Numbered from the stretch's first letter, positions 46,321 through 55,662 are shown. The stretch is DNA of 64,000 bases from Phaeobacter sp. B1627 (GCF_006265095.1 NZ_VCNK01000022.1:1-64000); one strand, 5' to 3'. The notes: generated by a model from the sequence alone, not told the origin. A program made the numbers and translations.

Positions 46321-46911
46321 TCACAACGCCGTTCCGTCCACCTCTGCGGACAGGCGATCCAGCGCCTTGGTTACTTCCTCATGGTGGGGATGTATAGCCT
46401 TGGCACGCTGATAGGCGGCGTAGGCGCGAATGGGGTCGTCAAAAAACTCGAACACCTGTCCGAGCGCGAAAATGGCGTTGTAGTCGTTCGGGTTCAAGGC
46501 CAGGGCCCGTTCCAGATCGGCCACCGCGGGGCCAAACCGTTCAATGGAAAAGAACGCCCGGGCCCGTTCTGACCAGGCCTCCGAAAACTCCGGGGCATGA
46601 TCCGTCAGCGCCGTCAGATGGTCCAGCGCCACCGACCACTCGTGGCGCTCCATCGCATCCCGGCCCCGACGCAGCAAAAGATCCATGGCGGCGGACCCGC
46701 TCTTGCTCCACAGGGATTGCAACTCACGGTCGAGACCCGCCGCGTCTTCCGGACTGGACACTTCCAGCCGCGCCAGCAACTCCGCTTCGCTCAACATCGA
46801 GAAATTTGCCGAGGCGGCGTCCTGCGCGCGCGCCTCTGCCGACAGAAACGGAACGATGACGGTTGCAATTGCCGCCACGATAGCTTTGAGATTCGTGCAA
46901 GGACTGCCCAT
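46321..46911 (-). CDS. Exported TPR-repeat protein
   Basis: A 196-aa protein with a likely signal peptide (AIVAAIATVIVPFLSAEARA) and at least two tetratricopeptide repeats between about residues 90 and 180 (AWSERARAFFSIERFGPAVADLERALALNP; key parts WSERARAFF, ERALALNP; next NAIFALGQVFE, AYQRAKAIHP). It is a probable periplasmic scaffold. The start at 46911 gives the signal peptide at the very N-terminus; a longer reading from 46980 exists. It lies 68 bp upstream of the helicase on the same strand. Confidence 0.8.
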   Translation of the reverse strand: MGSPCTNLKAIVAAIATVIVPFLSAEARAQDAASANFSMLSEAELLARLEVSSPEDAAGLDRELQSLWSKSGSAAMDLLLRRGRDAMERHEWSVALDHLTALTDHAPEFSEAWSERARAFFSIERFGPAVADLERALALNPNDYNAIFALGQVFEFFDDPIRAYAAYQRAKAIHPHHEEVTKALDRLSAEVDGTAL

Positions 46912-47011
46912 AACTGAAATGGTAACCGCAACCGGTGCGAAATCCAGCCCCCGGGACAAAACCTTCACTTTTTTGTGCAATACGCACGGAACTCACCTTA
47001 GGACAATGAAC

Positions 47012-47299
47012 ATGAGCGATACACTGGAACAGGCCGCAGCCCAGCTGAACGAAAAACTGGACGGTGGCTTTGACGGCTCCGCGAAATTTGACATCTCCGG
47101 CCTTGGCGCGATCGTTCTGGACGCATCCGGCGCCCGCGTGTCCGACGAGGAGGCCGAAGTGACCATGACCGCCGATGCGGAGACCTTTCAGGAGATCCTG
47201 TCAGGTGAGCTGAACCCGACAGCCGCGTTCATGGGCGGCAAGTTGACCATCGACGGCGACATGGGCGTGGCAATGAAACTGGCCCAGGTTCTGGCCTGA
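47012..47299 (+). CDS. SCP2 sterol-binding domain protein
   Basis: A 95-aa protein that is a whole SCP2 fold: LNEKLDGGFDGSAKFDI, GARVSDEEAEVTMT, then FQEILSGELNPTAAFMGGKL and a final IDGDMGVAMKLAQVL. Family members bind lipids or acyl chains. The ATG at 47012 has the best spacing from AGGA; 47006 is the alternative. It lies 20 bp before a lipase-like hydrolase, which suggests a shared role in lipid handling. Confidence 0.9.
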   Translation: MSDTLEQAAAQLNEKLDGGFDGSAKFDISGLGAIVLDASGARVSDEEAEVTMTADAETFQEILSGELNPTAAFMGGKLTIDGDMGVAMKLAQVLA

Positions 47300-47319
47300 C
47301 AGATATGAAGGATCAGCCA

Positions 47320-48291
47320 ATGACATCTGCCGCCGCAGCGCCCTTTCATGCCGATATCGCGCAGGGCCCCGACGGTGGCGCGGCGCATTGGCTGACCACT
47401 GCGGATGGCCTGCGAATCCGCGCAGGTCATTGGCGGCCCGCAGGACAGACCACGGGCAAGGCCTCTGGCCAGGCGGCAGGCACCATCCTGCTGTTTCCCG
47501 GGCGCACGGAATACGTTGAAAAATACGGCCCTATTGCACGCGAGATGGGCGCGCGGGGTTTTGCCGTGCTGGCAGTGGACTGGCGCGGGCAAGGCCTTGC
47601 GGACCGCGCCCTGTCCGACCGCAGACTTGGCCATGTGGCGGATTTTGGGGAGTTCCAGCAGGATGTTGCCGCGCTATGCGCCCATGCCGAGGCTCTCGAC
47701 CTCCCCAAACCCTGGTTCCTTCTCGGCCACTCCATGGGCGGCGCAATCGGGCTGCGCTCACTCTATGAAGGGCTGCCGGTGCAGGCCTGTGTCTTCACCG
47801 CGCCCATGTGGGGCATTCGCATCCCCTTCGCCCTGCGCCCGGTCGCCGGGATCCTCACCAAGTTCGGGGCGGCACTGGGGCAAAGTCACCGGCTGGTGCC
47901 CACCACGACCATAGAACAATATGTGCAGGTCTCGCCGTTTGAGGACAATACATTGACCAACGATGCCGAGATGTATGCCTTTTTACAGATGCAGATGGAG
48001 GCGCAGCCCGATCTGGCCCTTGGCGGGCCAACGGTGCAATGGCTTGGGGCTGCCATGCGGGAATGCAAATCGCTTGCCAGCAAGGCCTCGCCGGACCTGC
48101 CCTGCCTCACTTTCCTCGGGGACAGCGAGCAAATCGTCTCGACAGAGGCCGTGCATGCGCGCATGGCGCGCTGGCCTGCGGGACGGCTGGACCTGGTCGC
48201 ACAGGCACAGCACGAGATCCTGATTGAACGTCCGCAGACACGTAGCCGCGTCTACGACAGCATTGCGGATCACTTCGCCGCCCACGCCTGA
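47320..48291 (+). CDS. Alpha/beta hydrolase, lysophospholipase-like
   Basis: A 323-aa hydrolase of the PldB/monoacylglycerol lipase type. The nucleophile elbow is GHSMGG near residue 140, the oxyanion region FPGRTEYVEKYG lies near residue 60, and the acid and His follow near LGDSEQIV and AQHEIL. The ATG at 47320 follows AAGGA; an in-frame ATG at 47305 has none. It has no signal peptide. The substrate is probably a lysophospholipid or monoglyceride; this is inferred from family and the SCP2 neighbour. Confidence 0.85.
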   Translation: MTSAAAAPFHADIAQGPDGGAAHWLTTADGLRIRAGHWRPAGQTTGKASGQAAGTILLFPGRTEYVEKYGPIAREMGARGFAVLAVDWRGQGLADRALSDRRLGHVADFGEFQQDVAALCAHAEALDLPKPWFLLGHSMGGAIGLRSLYEGLPVQACVFTAPMWGIRIPFALRPVAGILTKFGAALGQSHRLVPTTTIEQYVQVSPFEDNTLTNDAEMYAFLQMQMEAQPDLALGGPTVQWLGAAMRECKSLASKASPDLPCLTFLGDSEQIVSTEAVHARMARWPAGRLDLVAQAQHEILIERPQTRSRVYDSIADHFAAHA

Positions 48292-48461
48292 GCCGCGGTC
48301 CCCGTTTGGCAAAGCTGCCGACACCGCGCTTCGGCTCCTGATCTCCTGCTGCCTGCTTGTGCCGCCGGTCAGCGGAGCATAAGTGTTTTGCCAGATAGAC
48401 ATCACAGCTGGCCGGATCCCCAACACGCGTCCGGCACGCACAGACACCTGACGGAGGCCTC

Positions 48462-50282
48462 ATGTTCCAACTCCCCTTTCCCGTACGCGATGCCAATGCA
48501 TCATCTGGTTCGGATGGTCTCGGACAGTTGCCCGAATGGGACCTGACCGATCTCTATAGCTCCGAAGATGCGCCGGAGCTGAAGCGCGATCTCGAGTGGC
48601 TGCAGCAGGAATGCGCGGAGTTCGCATCCGACTACGAAGGCAAGCTCGCCGAGCTGGATGCAGAGGGTCTGTTGTCCTGCATTGGTCGCAACGAGAAGAT
48701 CAACGCCATTGCCGGGCGCATCATGTCCTTTGCCGGGCTGCGCTATTATCAGCTGACAACCGATGCGAGCCGGGCCAAGTTCCTCTCTGACGCGCAGGAG
48801 AAGATCACTGTATTCACCACACCGCTGGTGTTCTTCACGCTCGAAATCAACCGGATCGAGGACGCGCGCCTCGATGCGCTGTTTGCTGCGAAGGCTGAAC
48901 TGGCGCGCTACAAACCGGTCTTTGACCGCATCCGGGCGATGAAACCCTATCAGCTCTCGGACGAGTTGGAGCGGTTTCTGCATGATCTCGGCGTTGTGGG
49001 TGATGCCTGGGAAAAACTGTTTGATGAAACCATCGCAGGCCTGACCTTCGAGATTGACGGCGAAGAGATGGGCATCGAGTCGACGCTCAATTTCCTGACC
49101 GAGCAGGACCGCTCCAAACGGGAGGCGGCCGCCCGTGAACTGGCGCGCGTCTTTGCCGACAATATCAAGATCTTTGCCCGCGTTCACAACACCCAGGCCA
49201 AGGAAAAGGACATCATCGATCGCTGGCGCGGCATGCCAAGCCCGCAAATGGGGCGCCATCTGTCGAACCATGTCGAACCCGAAGTGGTCGAAGCCCTGCG
49301 CGAAGCTGTCGTCGCCGCCTATCCCAAGCTCTCGCATCGCTACTATGACCTGAAACGGAAATGGCTTGGCCTGGATCGCATGCAGGTCTGGGACCGGAAT
49401 GCGCCGCTGCCGATGGAAACCAGCCGCGTGGTCGACTGGGACGAAGCCCGCGCCACGGTGATGGATGCCTATGAGGCCTTTGATCCCCGCATGGGCGAGA
49501 TTGCCGCACCGTTCTTTGACAAGGGTTGGATTGATGCCGCCGTCAAACCGGGCAAGGCCCCGGGCGCATTTGCCCACCCAACGGTGACGGATGTCCATCC
49601 CTATGTGATGCTGAACTATCTCGGGAAACCTCGCGATGTCATGACCTTGGCCCATGAATTGGGGCACGGCGTCCATCAAGTTCTGGCTGCCGATCAGGGT
49701 GAGATGCTGTCCTCCACCCCGCTGACCCTGGCCGAGACGGCATCGGTTTTTGGCGAAATGCTCACCTTCCGCAAGATGCTGGAGAAGGCCACGACCCAGG
49801 AGGAGCGCAAGGTCCTGCTCGCCGGCAAGGTCGAAGACATGATCAACACCGTTGTGCGCCAGATTGCCTTCTATGATTTCGAATGCAAGCTCCATGCCGC
49901 CCGCGCAGAAGGAGAGCTGACACCTGAGGACATCAATGCCCTGTGGATGAGCGTGCAGGCCGAAAGCCTCGGTGACGCTTTCGATTTCATGGACGGATAC
50001 GAGACGTTCTGGGCCTATATTCCGCATTTCGTTCACTCCCCTTTCTACGTCTATGCCTATGCCTTTGGCGACGGGTTGGTGAACGCGCTCTACTCGGTCT
50101 ATGCCGAGGGCGCCGAAGGGTTTGAAGACAAGTATTTCGATATGCTGAAGGCCGGGGGCTCCAAACACCACAAAGAACTTCTCGCGCCGTTCGGACTGGA
50201 TGCCTCTGACCCGAAATTCTGGGACAAAGGGCTCAGCATGATTTCCGGTCTCATCGACGAATTGGAATCAATGGAAAGCTAG
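48462..50282 (+). CDS. pepF: Oligoendopeptidase F (M3 metallopeptidase)
   Basis: A 606-aa cytosolic zinc peptidase that cuts short peptides. The zinc motif HELGHGVHQ lies near residue 398 and the third ligand region follows (ETASVFGEML near residue 424). The helical N-terminal domain (LPEWDLTDLYSS) is typical of PepF/M3B. GGAGG precedes the ATG and a clear terminator follows the gene. Confidence 0.94.
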   Translation: MFQLPFPVRDANASSGSDGLGQLPEWDLTDLYSSEDAPELKRDLEWLQQECAEFASDYEGKLAELDAEGLLSCIGRNEKINAIAGRIMSFAGLRYYQLTTDASRAKFLSDAQEKITVFTTPLVFFTLEINRIEDARLDALFAAKAELARYKPVFDRIRAMKPYQLSDELERFLHDLGVVGDAWEKLFDETIAGLTFEIDGEEMGIESTLNFLTEQDRSKREAAARELARVFADNIKIFARVHNTQAKEKDIIDRWRGMPSPQMGRHLSNHVEPEVVEALREAVVAAYPKLSHRYYDLKRKWLGLDRMQVWDRNAPLPMETSRVVDWDEARATVMDAYEAFDPRMGEIAAPFFDKGWIDAAVKPGKAPGAFAHPTVTDVHPYVMLNYLGKPRDVMTLAHELGHGVHQVLAADQGEMLSSTPLTLAETASVFGEMLTFRKMLEKATTQEERKVLLAGKVEDMINTVVRQIAFYDFECKLHAARAEGELTPEDINALWMSVQAESLGDAFDFMDGYETFWAYIPHFVHSPFYVYAYAFGDGLVNALYSVYAEGAEGFEDKYFDMLKAGGSKHHKELLAPFGLDASDPKFWDKGLSMISGLIDELESMES

Positions 50283-50344
50283 ATCTTCGGAACAGACGCC
50301 ATCCCCATGGCGTAAAATCATAATAAATGCAGAAATGCATATGC

Positions 50345-50377
50345 AAAAGCCCGCCTCAGCGTGACGGCGGGCTTTTT
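50345..50377 (+). terminator. Rho-independent terminator after pepF
   Basis: AAAAGCCCGCC-TCAGCGTGAC-GGCGGGCTTTTT is a strong GC stem with a T run, 63 bp after the stop codon. It lies immediately upstream of the GNAT gene, so that gene needs its own promoter or read-through. Confidence 0.9.
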
Positions 50378-50397
50378 CTATGCTTGAAATCTGGCTC

Positions 50398-50883
50398 ATG
50401 AATACGACGCCTGACATCAGATTCTTACGACTGACACATTCTGATTACGCGCAGGTGCGCCATATAGAAGTCGCGCCGGAACAGATCATCTATTGCGGAA
50501 CGATCGATATGGCCTTTTCCTCGGTTGAGCCGGGGATTGACCTCTATGCGGTTGCTGCTGCGGATGCATATGTCGGCTTCTTCAAAATCGACCTGAAATA
50601 TCCCGACACCCAGACGTTCACCCGCGCAGGCGATCTCGGATTGAGGGCCTTCATGATAGACAGGTGGCGCCAGGGAACTGGGCTTGGCAGCGCGACGCTG
50701 CGTGCCCTGCCCCGATTTCTGCGCCACAGCTATCCCGACGCAAAGGCGCTGGTTCTGACGGTCAATATCCGCAATCAGATCGCAGTCCGGCGATATCTGG
50801 ACACCGGTTTCCAACTCACTGGCGACATACATGACGGCGGACATGCGGGACCGCAATATGTTATGCGCCAGAGGATTGCATAG
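50398..50883 (+). CDS. GNAT-family acetyltransferase
   Basis: A protein of about 161 aa with GNAT character: a strand ending in ADAYVGFFKIDLK, then the acetyl-CoA loop (DRWRQGTGLGSATLRALP; key GTGLGSATL), and the C-terminal ALVLTVNIRNQIAVRRYLDTGFQ motif (key VNIRNQIAVRRYLDTGF), where the substrate usually docks. The target is unknown. The start is uncertain: ATG codons at 50380 and 50398 both lack a good ribosome site, and 50380 overlaps the pepF terminator. Confidence 0.82.
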   Translation: MNTTPDIRFLRLTHSDYAQVRHIEVAPEQIIYCGTIDMAFSSVEPGIDLYAVAAADAYVGFFKIDLKYPDTQTFTRAGDLGLRAFMIDRWRQGTGLGSATLRALPRFLRHSYPDAKALVLTVNIRNQIAVRRYLDTGFQLTGDIHDGGHAGPQYVMRQRIA

Positions 50884-50984
50884 CCTGCGCACCGCCCGGC
50901 AGCGAACTGACTGCCCTTCCTCGCCCTGAACGCCGTCACTGATCGCCTTGGTAGTCCCCCCTATTGATTGCGCTGAGCGTCTTG

Positions 50985-51254
50985 TCACTTCAGCTGGCTG
51001 TCCTTGCTGCCGCGCCGGTTGATCCCTCCCCGGGATTGATGTTCTCGGTCCCGGTCCTGCTGGCACTCCAGACAGAGTTTGACGCCGGGGATCGCCTGCC
51101 TGCGTGCTTCGGGGATTTCTTCATCGCAATCAGCGCAGTGCGTCCGGCTATCGCCAACCGGTGTCCGCCGGGCTTTCATGCGTGCCAATTCGTCCGAAAT
51201 CGACGCCTCGATCTGCTCCGACACAGCGCCGTCTTTTGCCCACCCACCGGCCAT
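50985..51254 (-). CDS. DksA/TraR-type zinc-finger protein
   Basis: An 89-aa small protein with a C4 zinc finger (CADCDEEIPEARRQAIPGVK..CLEC, four Cys in two CxxC pairs near residues 39 and 60) and a preceding short helix, as in TraR-like members of the DksA family. Such proteins bind the RNA polymerase secondary channel. GGGAG precedes the ATG at 51254. It lacks the long coiled coil of full DksA, so its activity may differ. Confidence 0.85.
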   Translation of the reverse strand: MAGGWAKDGAVSEQIEASISDELARMKARRTPVGDSRTHCADCDEEIPEARRQAIPGVKLCLECQQDRDREHQSRGGINRRGSKDSQLK

Positions 51255-51368
51255 AGCCAACTCCCGCTCAATACCAAGGCTCGATTCTAGCGCTAGTCTC
51301 CCTCCAATCAAGTGGATGGGGAGCGCGAAGCAAAGAGGTATTGCGCCGTGCATTGCACGCCGCCCGGG

Positions 51369-51412
51369 GGCAGGCCGCGCCTCCGGCGCGGCCTGCCGGG
51401 CCCTGCGGGCCC
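51369..51412. repeat. Pair of GC-rich hairpins downstream of the oxidoreductase gene
   Basis: GGCAGGCCGCGCC-TCC-GGCGCGGCCTGCC is a perfect 13-bp stem with a 3-nt loop (51369-51397). It is followed at once by GGGCCC-TGC-GGGCCC (51398-51412). No T run is present. It lies about 66 bp past the minus-strand stop of the Gfo/Idh/MocA gene. A similar tandem pair occurs at 54515-54568. Confidence 0.8.
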
Positions 51413-51477
51413 ATGCTGGGCTGTTTCACTGCCCTATGGCGACAGGAGTGCTACGGGCGTCGCGTTGAAGTTTCTGG

Positions 51478-52467
51478 TCAGAGATCCGTGGCACAGTCAA
51501 AAATCCGGTCCAGCATCGCCTGGGTCCCGCGCGAGAACTCCAGAGGGCAGGGATAGGGCACAGCCTCGCGAATGCTGCGACCAAAGGCTTCGACCTGTAG
51601 CTTGTAGTGATCTGCCGCAGGGAAGCGCTCGATGAGCACCTGCCCCGCCGCGCCCCCCTGCCCCGATTGGTGCAATTCCAGTCGGGCCTCGCCAAAAACA
51701 CGCGGATTGAACGGTGCTGTCAGGCGCAGAACACCCTGGTCGCCGTGAAACACCATCTCCTGATAGGGCTGCATGCGCGTGCTGACGTAGGCGGTGTACA
51801 GAAAACCCGGGAACCGCGCCTGTACATTCGACAACACGTCGACTCCGTTTTCCCACTCGATCTGTGCCGTGACCTCCGTGGGTTCCTGCCCAGTGACGAA
51901 ACGGCTCGCCCCAATGACATAAACGCCGATGTCGCGCAGAGCACCGCCGCCGGTTTCGGGGCGATTGCGGATATTGTCGACATCCTGCCGGTTGTCGAAA
52001 GAGAACTTGCCGGACACATGCCGCAAGCGCCCCAGCGCACCGGTTTCCACCAGTTCCCTCGCCCGCTGCCACTGGGGATGATGCACGATCATATAGGCCT
52101 CGGCCGCGAGGACACCTGCGGACTCGCGCGCCGCAATCAACTGATCGAATTCTACTTCGCGCAGGGTTGCGGGTTTCTCGACCAGCACGTTCTTGCCCGC
52201 CGCCATCGCCTTCAACGCCCATTCCACGTGCAAGTGATTGGGCAACGGGATGTAGACCACGTCAATCGAAGGGTCCGCCAGCAGCGCGTCGTAGCCATCG
52301 TGAACCGTGATGCCGGGTGCGAAGGTCTGAAACGGGGCGGCTTTGTCCGGGCTGGACGTCGCGAGCGCCGCCAGTTCGGCGCCATCGGCGGCGTGAATCG
52401 CGGGTCCCATGTGCTCGCGTGCGAATTTGGCTGCGCCCAAAATACCCCAACGGACCGGATTTGCCAT
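51478..52467 (-). CDS. Gfo/Idh/MocA-family oxidoreductase
   Basis: A 329-aa NAD(P)-dependent oxidoreductase. The Rossmann motif is WGILGAAKFA at the N-terminus, the family EKP motif lies in VLVEKPATL near residue 95, and RDIGVYVIGASR near 180 holds the catalytic-type Asp/His helix region. The C-terminal beta sheet domain binds a sugar or sugar-like substrate. No pathway partner is adjacent, so the substrate is unknown. The paired GC hairpins follow its stop. Confidence 0.9.
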   Translation of the reverse strand: MANPVRWGILGAAKFAREHMGPAIHAADGAELAALATSSPDKAAPFQTFAPGITVHDGYDALLADPSIDVVYIPLPNHLHVEWALKAMAAGKNVLVEKPATLREVEFDQLIAARESAGVLAAEAYMIVHHPQWQRARELVETGALGRLRHVSGKFSFDNRQDVDNIRNRPETGGGALRDIGVYVIGASRFVTGQEPTEVTAQIEWENGVDVLSNVQARFPGFLYTAYVSTRMQPYQEMVFHGDQGVLRLTAPFNPRVFGEARLELHQSGQGGAAGQVLIERFPAADHYKLQVEAFGRSIREAVPYPCPLEFSRGTQAMLDRIFDCATDL

Positions 52468-53255
52468 GAACTCTCTCCCTCACTCAGCAAATGTGTTTGC
52501 GCTGACATTACTCCTGGAGCGCCCTTGGCGCCTAGCCCTGCATCACGTTTTTTCAAAGCGCAATCACGTCCCAGCCGCGCGCGACAGCTTGGCAACCCCC
52601 TGATCGCAATACAGATTGCCGCATTAGGAGGCGGACAAAGGGACCGCATGCTGAAGAGCGCGCGCAAAACCTGAGTGAGAAAGTCGGGATTAATACCCGA
52701 CAACATCAGTCAACTATTTGATTTTGTTCATTTTTTTATTGACGACGCACTACTAGGGCGATATACAGACATCAACTGCAGCAAGCCAGACGATCAGGCC
52801 GCAAGCAGCTCGCCATCCAGCAAAGGCCCTCGGGTCCAGCCAGATCGCCAGCAACGCCAGCTCCCTTCTTTCACGATCGCTCAGCCAGCCAATGCAGGTT
52901 AGACGCTGCCGCCCGCTACGTGTTTCATACGCCGCCAGCACCGCAGCTCGATCTGTCAGAATTGTGTTGCAGGCTTCCTGCCTGAGACAGTCCCTAGACA
53001 ATTATGGATTACAAATCTGAATATGTCGGGACCCGGCGCCACTTCAGCCGCCACAGAGATCTCAAATAGACGTTGCCTGAACATCGCGCCTGCGCACCTG
53101 GTCTTTACATCGCCCGACCGCCCCCTGACCGAAGCCCCCCCCAGAGCGACAGTCATAGCTGTTCTTCCACCACGTCAAACGCGGCATATCCCGGGCTTGC
53201 GGTTGCGCGCATTCGGATCGGCCCATGCACCCCATGCCGCAGAGGATCAGCAACA
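52468..53255. other. 788-bp region without a supported gene
   Basis: Between the oxidoreductase and rpoH I find only short overlapping readings on both strands (for example a minus-strand reading of 82 codons at 52753-53001) with no signal peptide, domain or ribosome site I can defend. An AT-rich patch lies at about 52715-52745. It could hold promoters, decayed genes or an RNA gene I do not recognise. Confidence 0.5.
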
Positions 53256-53284
53256 CAAAAAAAGGACCACCGGCTGGTGGTCCT
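53256..53284 (-). terminator. Rho-independent terminator of rpoH
   Basis: On the minus strand, AGGACCACC-AGCC-GGTGGTCCT is followed by seven T residues. It lies 44 bp after the rpoH stop. Confidence 0.9.
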
Positions 53285-53327
53285 CATACTGTCGGTGCCC
53301 GAGGGAGGGAGGCACATTCGACAAGTT

Positions 53328-54224
53328 CTACAGGGACTTCATCATCCCCTTGTCCGCAGCCAGTTCCCGCATTTTCTTTTGCAGTTTTTCGAACGCGCGC
53401 ACTTCGATCTGGCGAATGCGCTCGCGGCTGACGTCATACTTCACGCTGAGTTCCTCCAGCGTCTTGGACTGTTCGGCCAGCCGACGCTGGGTCAGAATGT
53501 CCTTTTCCCGATCATTCAGGACGCTCATCGACTCGGCCAGCAATTCGCGCCGCGCCTCCAGCTCGTCCCGTGCTTCATAGTCGCCGGCCTGGTCTGCGCT
53601 TTCATCTTCAAGCCAGTCCTGCCACTGCATCGTGCTGTCGCCGTCGCTGCCGACCATCGCATTCAACGAGGCATCGCCGCCGGACATGCGGCGATTCATC
53701 GAGATCACCTCATCCTCGGTCACACCAAGATCGGTTGCGATTTTTTTCACAGCTTCGGGGCGCAGGTCGCCGTCCTCAAGCGCACCGATCCGGGCCTTCG
53801 CCTTGCGCAGGTTGAAAAACAGCTTCTTTTGGGCAGAGGTTGTTCCGAGTTTCACCAGCGACCATGAGCGCAGGATATATTCCTGGATCGAGGCCCGTAT
53901 CCACCACATGGCGTAGGTTGCCAGGCGAAAACCCTTTTCCGGGTCAAATCGTTTGACGGCCTGCATCAAGCCGACATTGGCCTCTGAGATCACTTCCGCC
54001 TGCGGCAGGCCGTAGCCCCTGTATCCCATGGCGATCTTGGCGGCCAAACGCAGATGCGAGGTCACCATCTGATGCGCGGCTTCCGTATCCTGTTCCTCGA
54101 CCCAACGTTTCGCCAACATGTATTCCTGTTCCGGCTCCAACAGCGGGAACTTGCGGATCTCCTGCAGGTAGCGATTCAGGCCACCCTCCGGGGTCGGGGC
54201 GGGCAGGTTTGCATAATTTGCCAT
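53328..54224 (-). CDS. rpoH: RNA polymerase heat-shock sigma factor (sigma-32)
   Basis: A 298-aa sigma factor. Region 2 reads EKGFRLATYAMWWIRASIQEY near residue 95 (core TYAMWWIRASIQEY). The RpoH box AQKKLFFNLRK is present just after, and region 4 (LEELSVKYDVSRERIRQIE; core VSRERIRQIE) is near residue 265. The ATG at 54224 follows AAAGGGAC. Alphaproteobacteria often have two RpoH copies; only one is here. Its 400-bp upstream region holds a pair of hairpins belonging to the next gene and presumably its own promoter. Confidence 0.95.
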   Translation of the reverse strand: MANYANLPAPTPEGGLNRYLQEIRKFPLLEPEQEYMLAKRWVEEQDTEAAHQMVTSHLRLAAKIAMGYRGYGLPQAEVISEANVGLMQAVKRFDPEKGFRLATYAMWWIRASIQEYILRSWSLVKLGTTSAQKKLFFNLRKAKARIGALEDGDLRPEAVKKIATDLGVTEDEVISMNRRMSGGDASLNAMVGSDGDSTMQWQDWLEDESADQAGDYEARDELEARRELLAESMSVLNDREKDILTQRRLAEQSKTLEELSVKYDVSRERIRQIEVRAFEKLQKKMRELAADKGMMKSL

Positions 54225-54624
54225 AAGATCTGTCCCTTTCAATTATGTCAGGACGTAACAGTGTCCCACGATGGCCACGCCAACAGTCATGATACTTGGC
54301 CGGTTACCAAGATTTATACAAAGCCCCGGGCGCTCCCTCTGTGAAATGCGTCACAAAAGGCCGACTTTCTTTGACATCCGACCCTAATGCTCTGATATGT
54401 ATCATATTTTTGTAGAGGCGCATATCACAAGACTGTCACCTTCTGTCAGTCCCCAATGGCGAATGTCAGGCCCGCTCCATTTTCAGGGGCGCGCGATCCG
54501 CAGGGAATCACGCACGCCGCGCGCCCGCAGGGCGCGCGGCGCCGGTCGCTTCGGGCAAGCCCGAAGCGAAAAACCTGCATCTCTACGGGTCAGCCTCTGA
54601 TCCCTGAGGGCCCGAACCGGCTCA
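54225..54624. other. rpoH upstream region
   Basis: A 400-bp gap between the RluA-family gene and rpoH. It contains the tandem hairpins at 54515-54568 and must contain the rpoH promoter. No gene is supported in it. Confidence 0.55.
54515..54568. repeat. Pair of GC-rich hairpins downstream of the RluA-family gene
   Basis: CGCCGCGCGCCC-GCA-GGGCGCGCGGCG (54515-54541, 12-bp arms) is followed by CGCTTCGGGC-AA-GCCCGAAGCG (54547-54568, 10-bp arms). They lie about 57 bp past the minus-strand stop of the pseudouridine synthase gene and have no T run. The layout mirrors the pair at 51369-51412. Confidence 0.8.
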
Positions 54625-55662
54625 TCACAGAGAGACCGGTCGCCGCATAGCGTCCAGCAAGTCCTGCATGTCGCGCGGCAAAGGCGCCTCAAACCGCAGA
54701 GTCTCGCCGCTGACAGGGTGCACAAAGCCCAGAACCCTGGCATGAAGCGCCTGTCGGGCGAAGCCATCCACCGCCGCACGACCCTCCGCACTCAGCGACT
54801 TTGGCGATAGCTTTCGTTTGCTGCCGTAGGTGGGATCCCCCACCAATCCGTGACCCGCATGGGCCATATGCACACGGATCTGATGGGTACGGCCGGTCTC
54901 CAGCCAGCATTCAATCAGGGCGGCAACGCCGTGCGTGCCAAACGCTTCGACGATCCGGGCCCGGGTGACGGCATTGCGGCCACCCTCGAACAATACGGCC
55001 TGCCGCTGGCGATCCGTCTTGTGCCGCGCCAGCTGAGTGGTCAGCTTCAGGATATTCCCCGGCTCGAAACTCGCCCCCCGGATACCACGCAACCGCGGAT
55101 CATTGCCATCGGGCGCCCCGTAACACACTGCCTGATAATACCGTTCGACACTGTGGCGCGCGAACTGCGCCGCAAGACCCTGATGCGCGGCATCGGTTTT
55201 CGCGACCACCAGCAGACCCGAGGTTTCTTTGTCGATCCGGTGCACAATGCCCGGCCGCTTGACCCCGCCCACACCTGACAAATCAGCCCCACAATGATGC
55301 AGCAACGCGTTGACCAGCGTGCCGAAGGGGCTGCCTGGTGCGGGATGCACCACCATGCCCGCCGGTTTGTTCACCACAATCAGGTCGGCGTCCTCATAGA
55401 CCACATCAAGCGGAATATCCTCCGGGCCGATATGACTCTCCCCGGCCTCCTCGACCGCAATCACGATCCGGGCCCCCTCCGCCACTCTCGATTTGGCGTC
55501 TGTCGATACAGCGCCATCGACCTCGACCCGACCCTCCACGATCAGGCGCGCCAATCTGGTGCGCGACAAGGTGGCTTCCTCTGGCACATCGCGCGCAATC
55601 GCTTTATCAAGCCGCTTAGGCGGGTTTTCCGCGATCACAAATTCAATGCGGCGGCTGGCCAT
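54625..55662 (-). CDS. RluA-family pseudouridine synthase (RluD-like)
   Basis: A 345-aa enzyme that converts uridine to pseudouridine in rRNA. It has an N-terminal S4 domain (SRTRLARLIVEGRVEVDG; about residues 30-50) and the catalytic Asp in motif HRIDKETSGLLVVAK near residue 147. ETGRTHQIRVHMAHAGHGLVGD near residue 240 (core TGRTHQIRVH) completes the active site. RluD is the closest type, but the exact uridines are unknown. GGAAGGAAG precedes the ATG at 55662, whose two last bases are also the first two of the divergent gene's start. Confidence 0.92.
   Translation of the reverse strand: MASRRIEFVIAENPPKRLDKAIARDVPEEATLSRTRLARLIVEGRVEVDGAVSTDAKSRVAEGARIVIAVEEAGESHIGPEDIPLDVVYEDADLIVVNKPAGMVVHPAPGSPFGTLVNALLHHCGADLSGVGGVKRPGIVHRIDKETSGLLVVAKTDAAHQGLAAQFARHSVERYYQAVCYGAPDGNDPRLRGIRGASFEPGNILKLTTQLARHKTDRQRQAVLFEGGRNAVTRARIVEAFGTHGVAALIECWLETGRTHQIRVHMAHAGHGLVGDPTYGSKRKLSPKSLSAEGRAAVDGFARQALHARVLGFVHPVSGETLRFEAPLPRDMQDLLDAMRRPVSL

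Noticed and set aside
48501-50171. Minus-strand reading of 556 codons opposite pepF
   Set aside because: pepF has HELGH and full family length on the plus strand; the opposite frame is open only because of codon bias.
52753-53001. Minus-strand reading of 82 codons in the gap before rpoH
   Set aside because: No ribosome site, no signal peptide, no family resemblance; overlapping readings on the other strand look equally likely.
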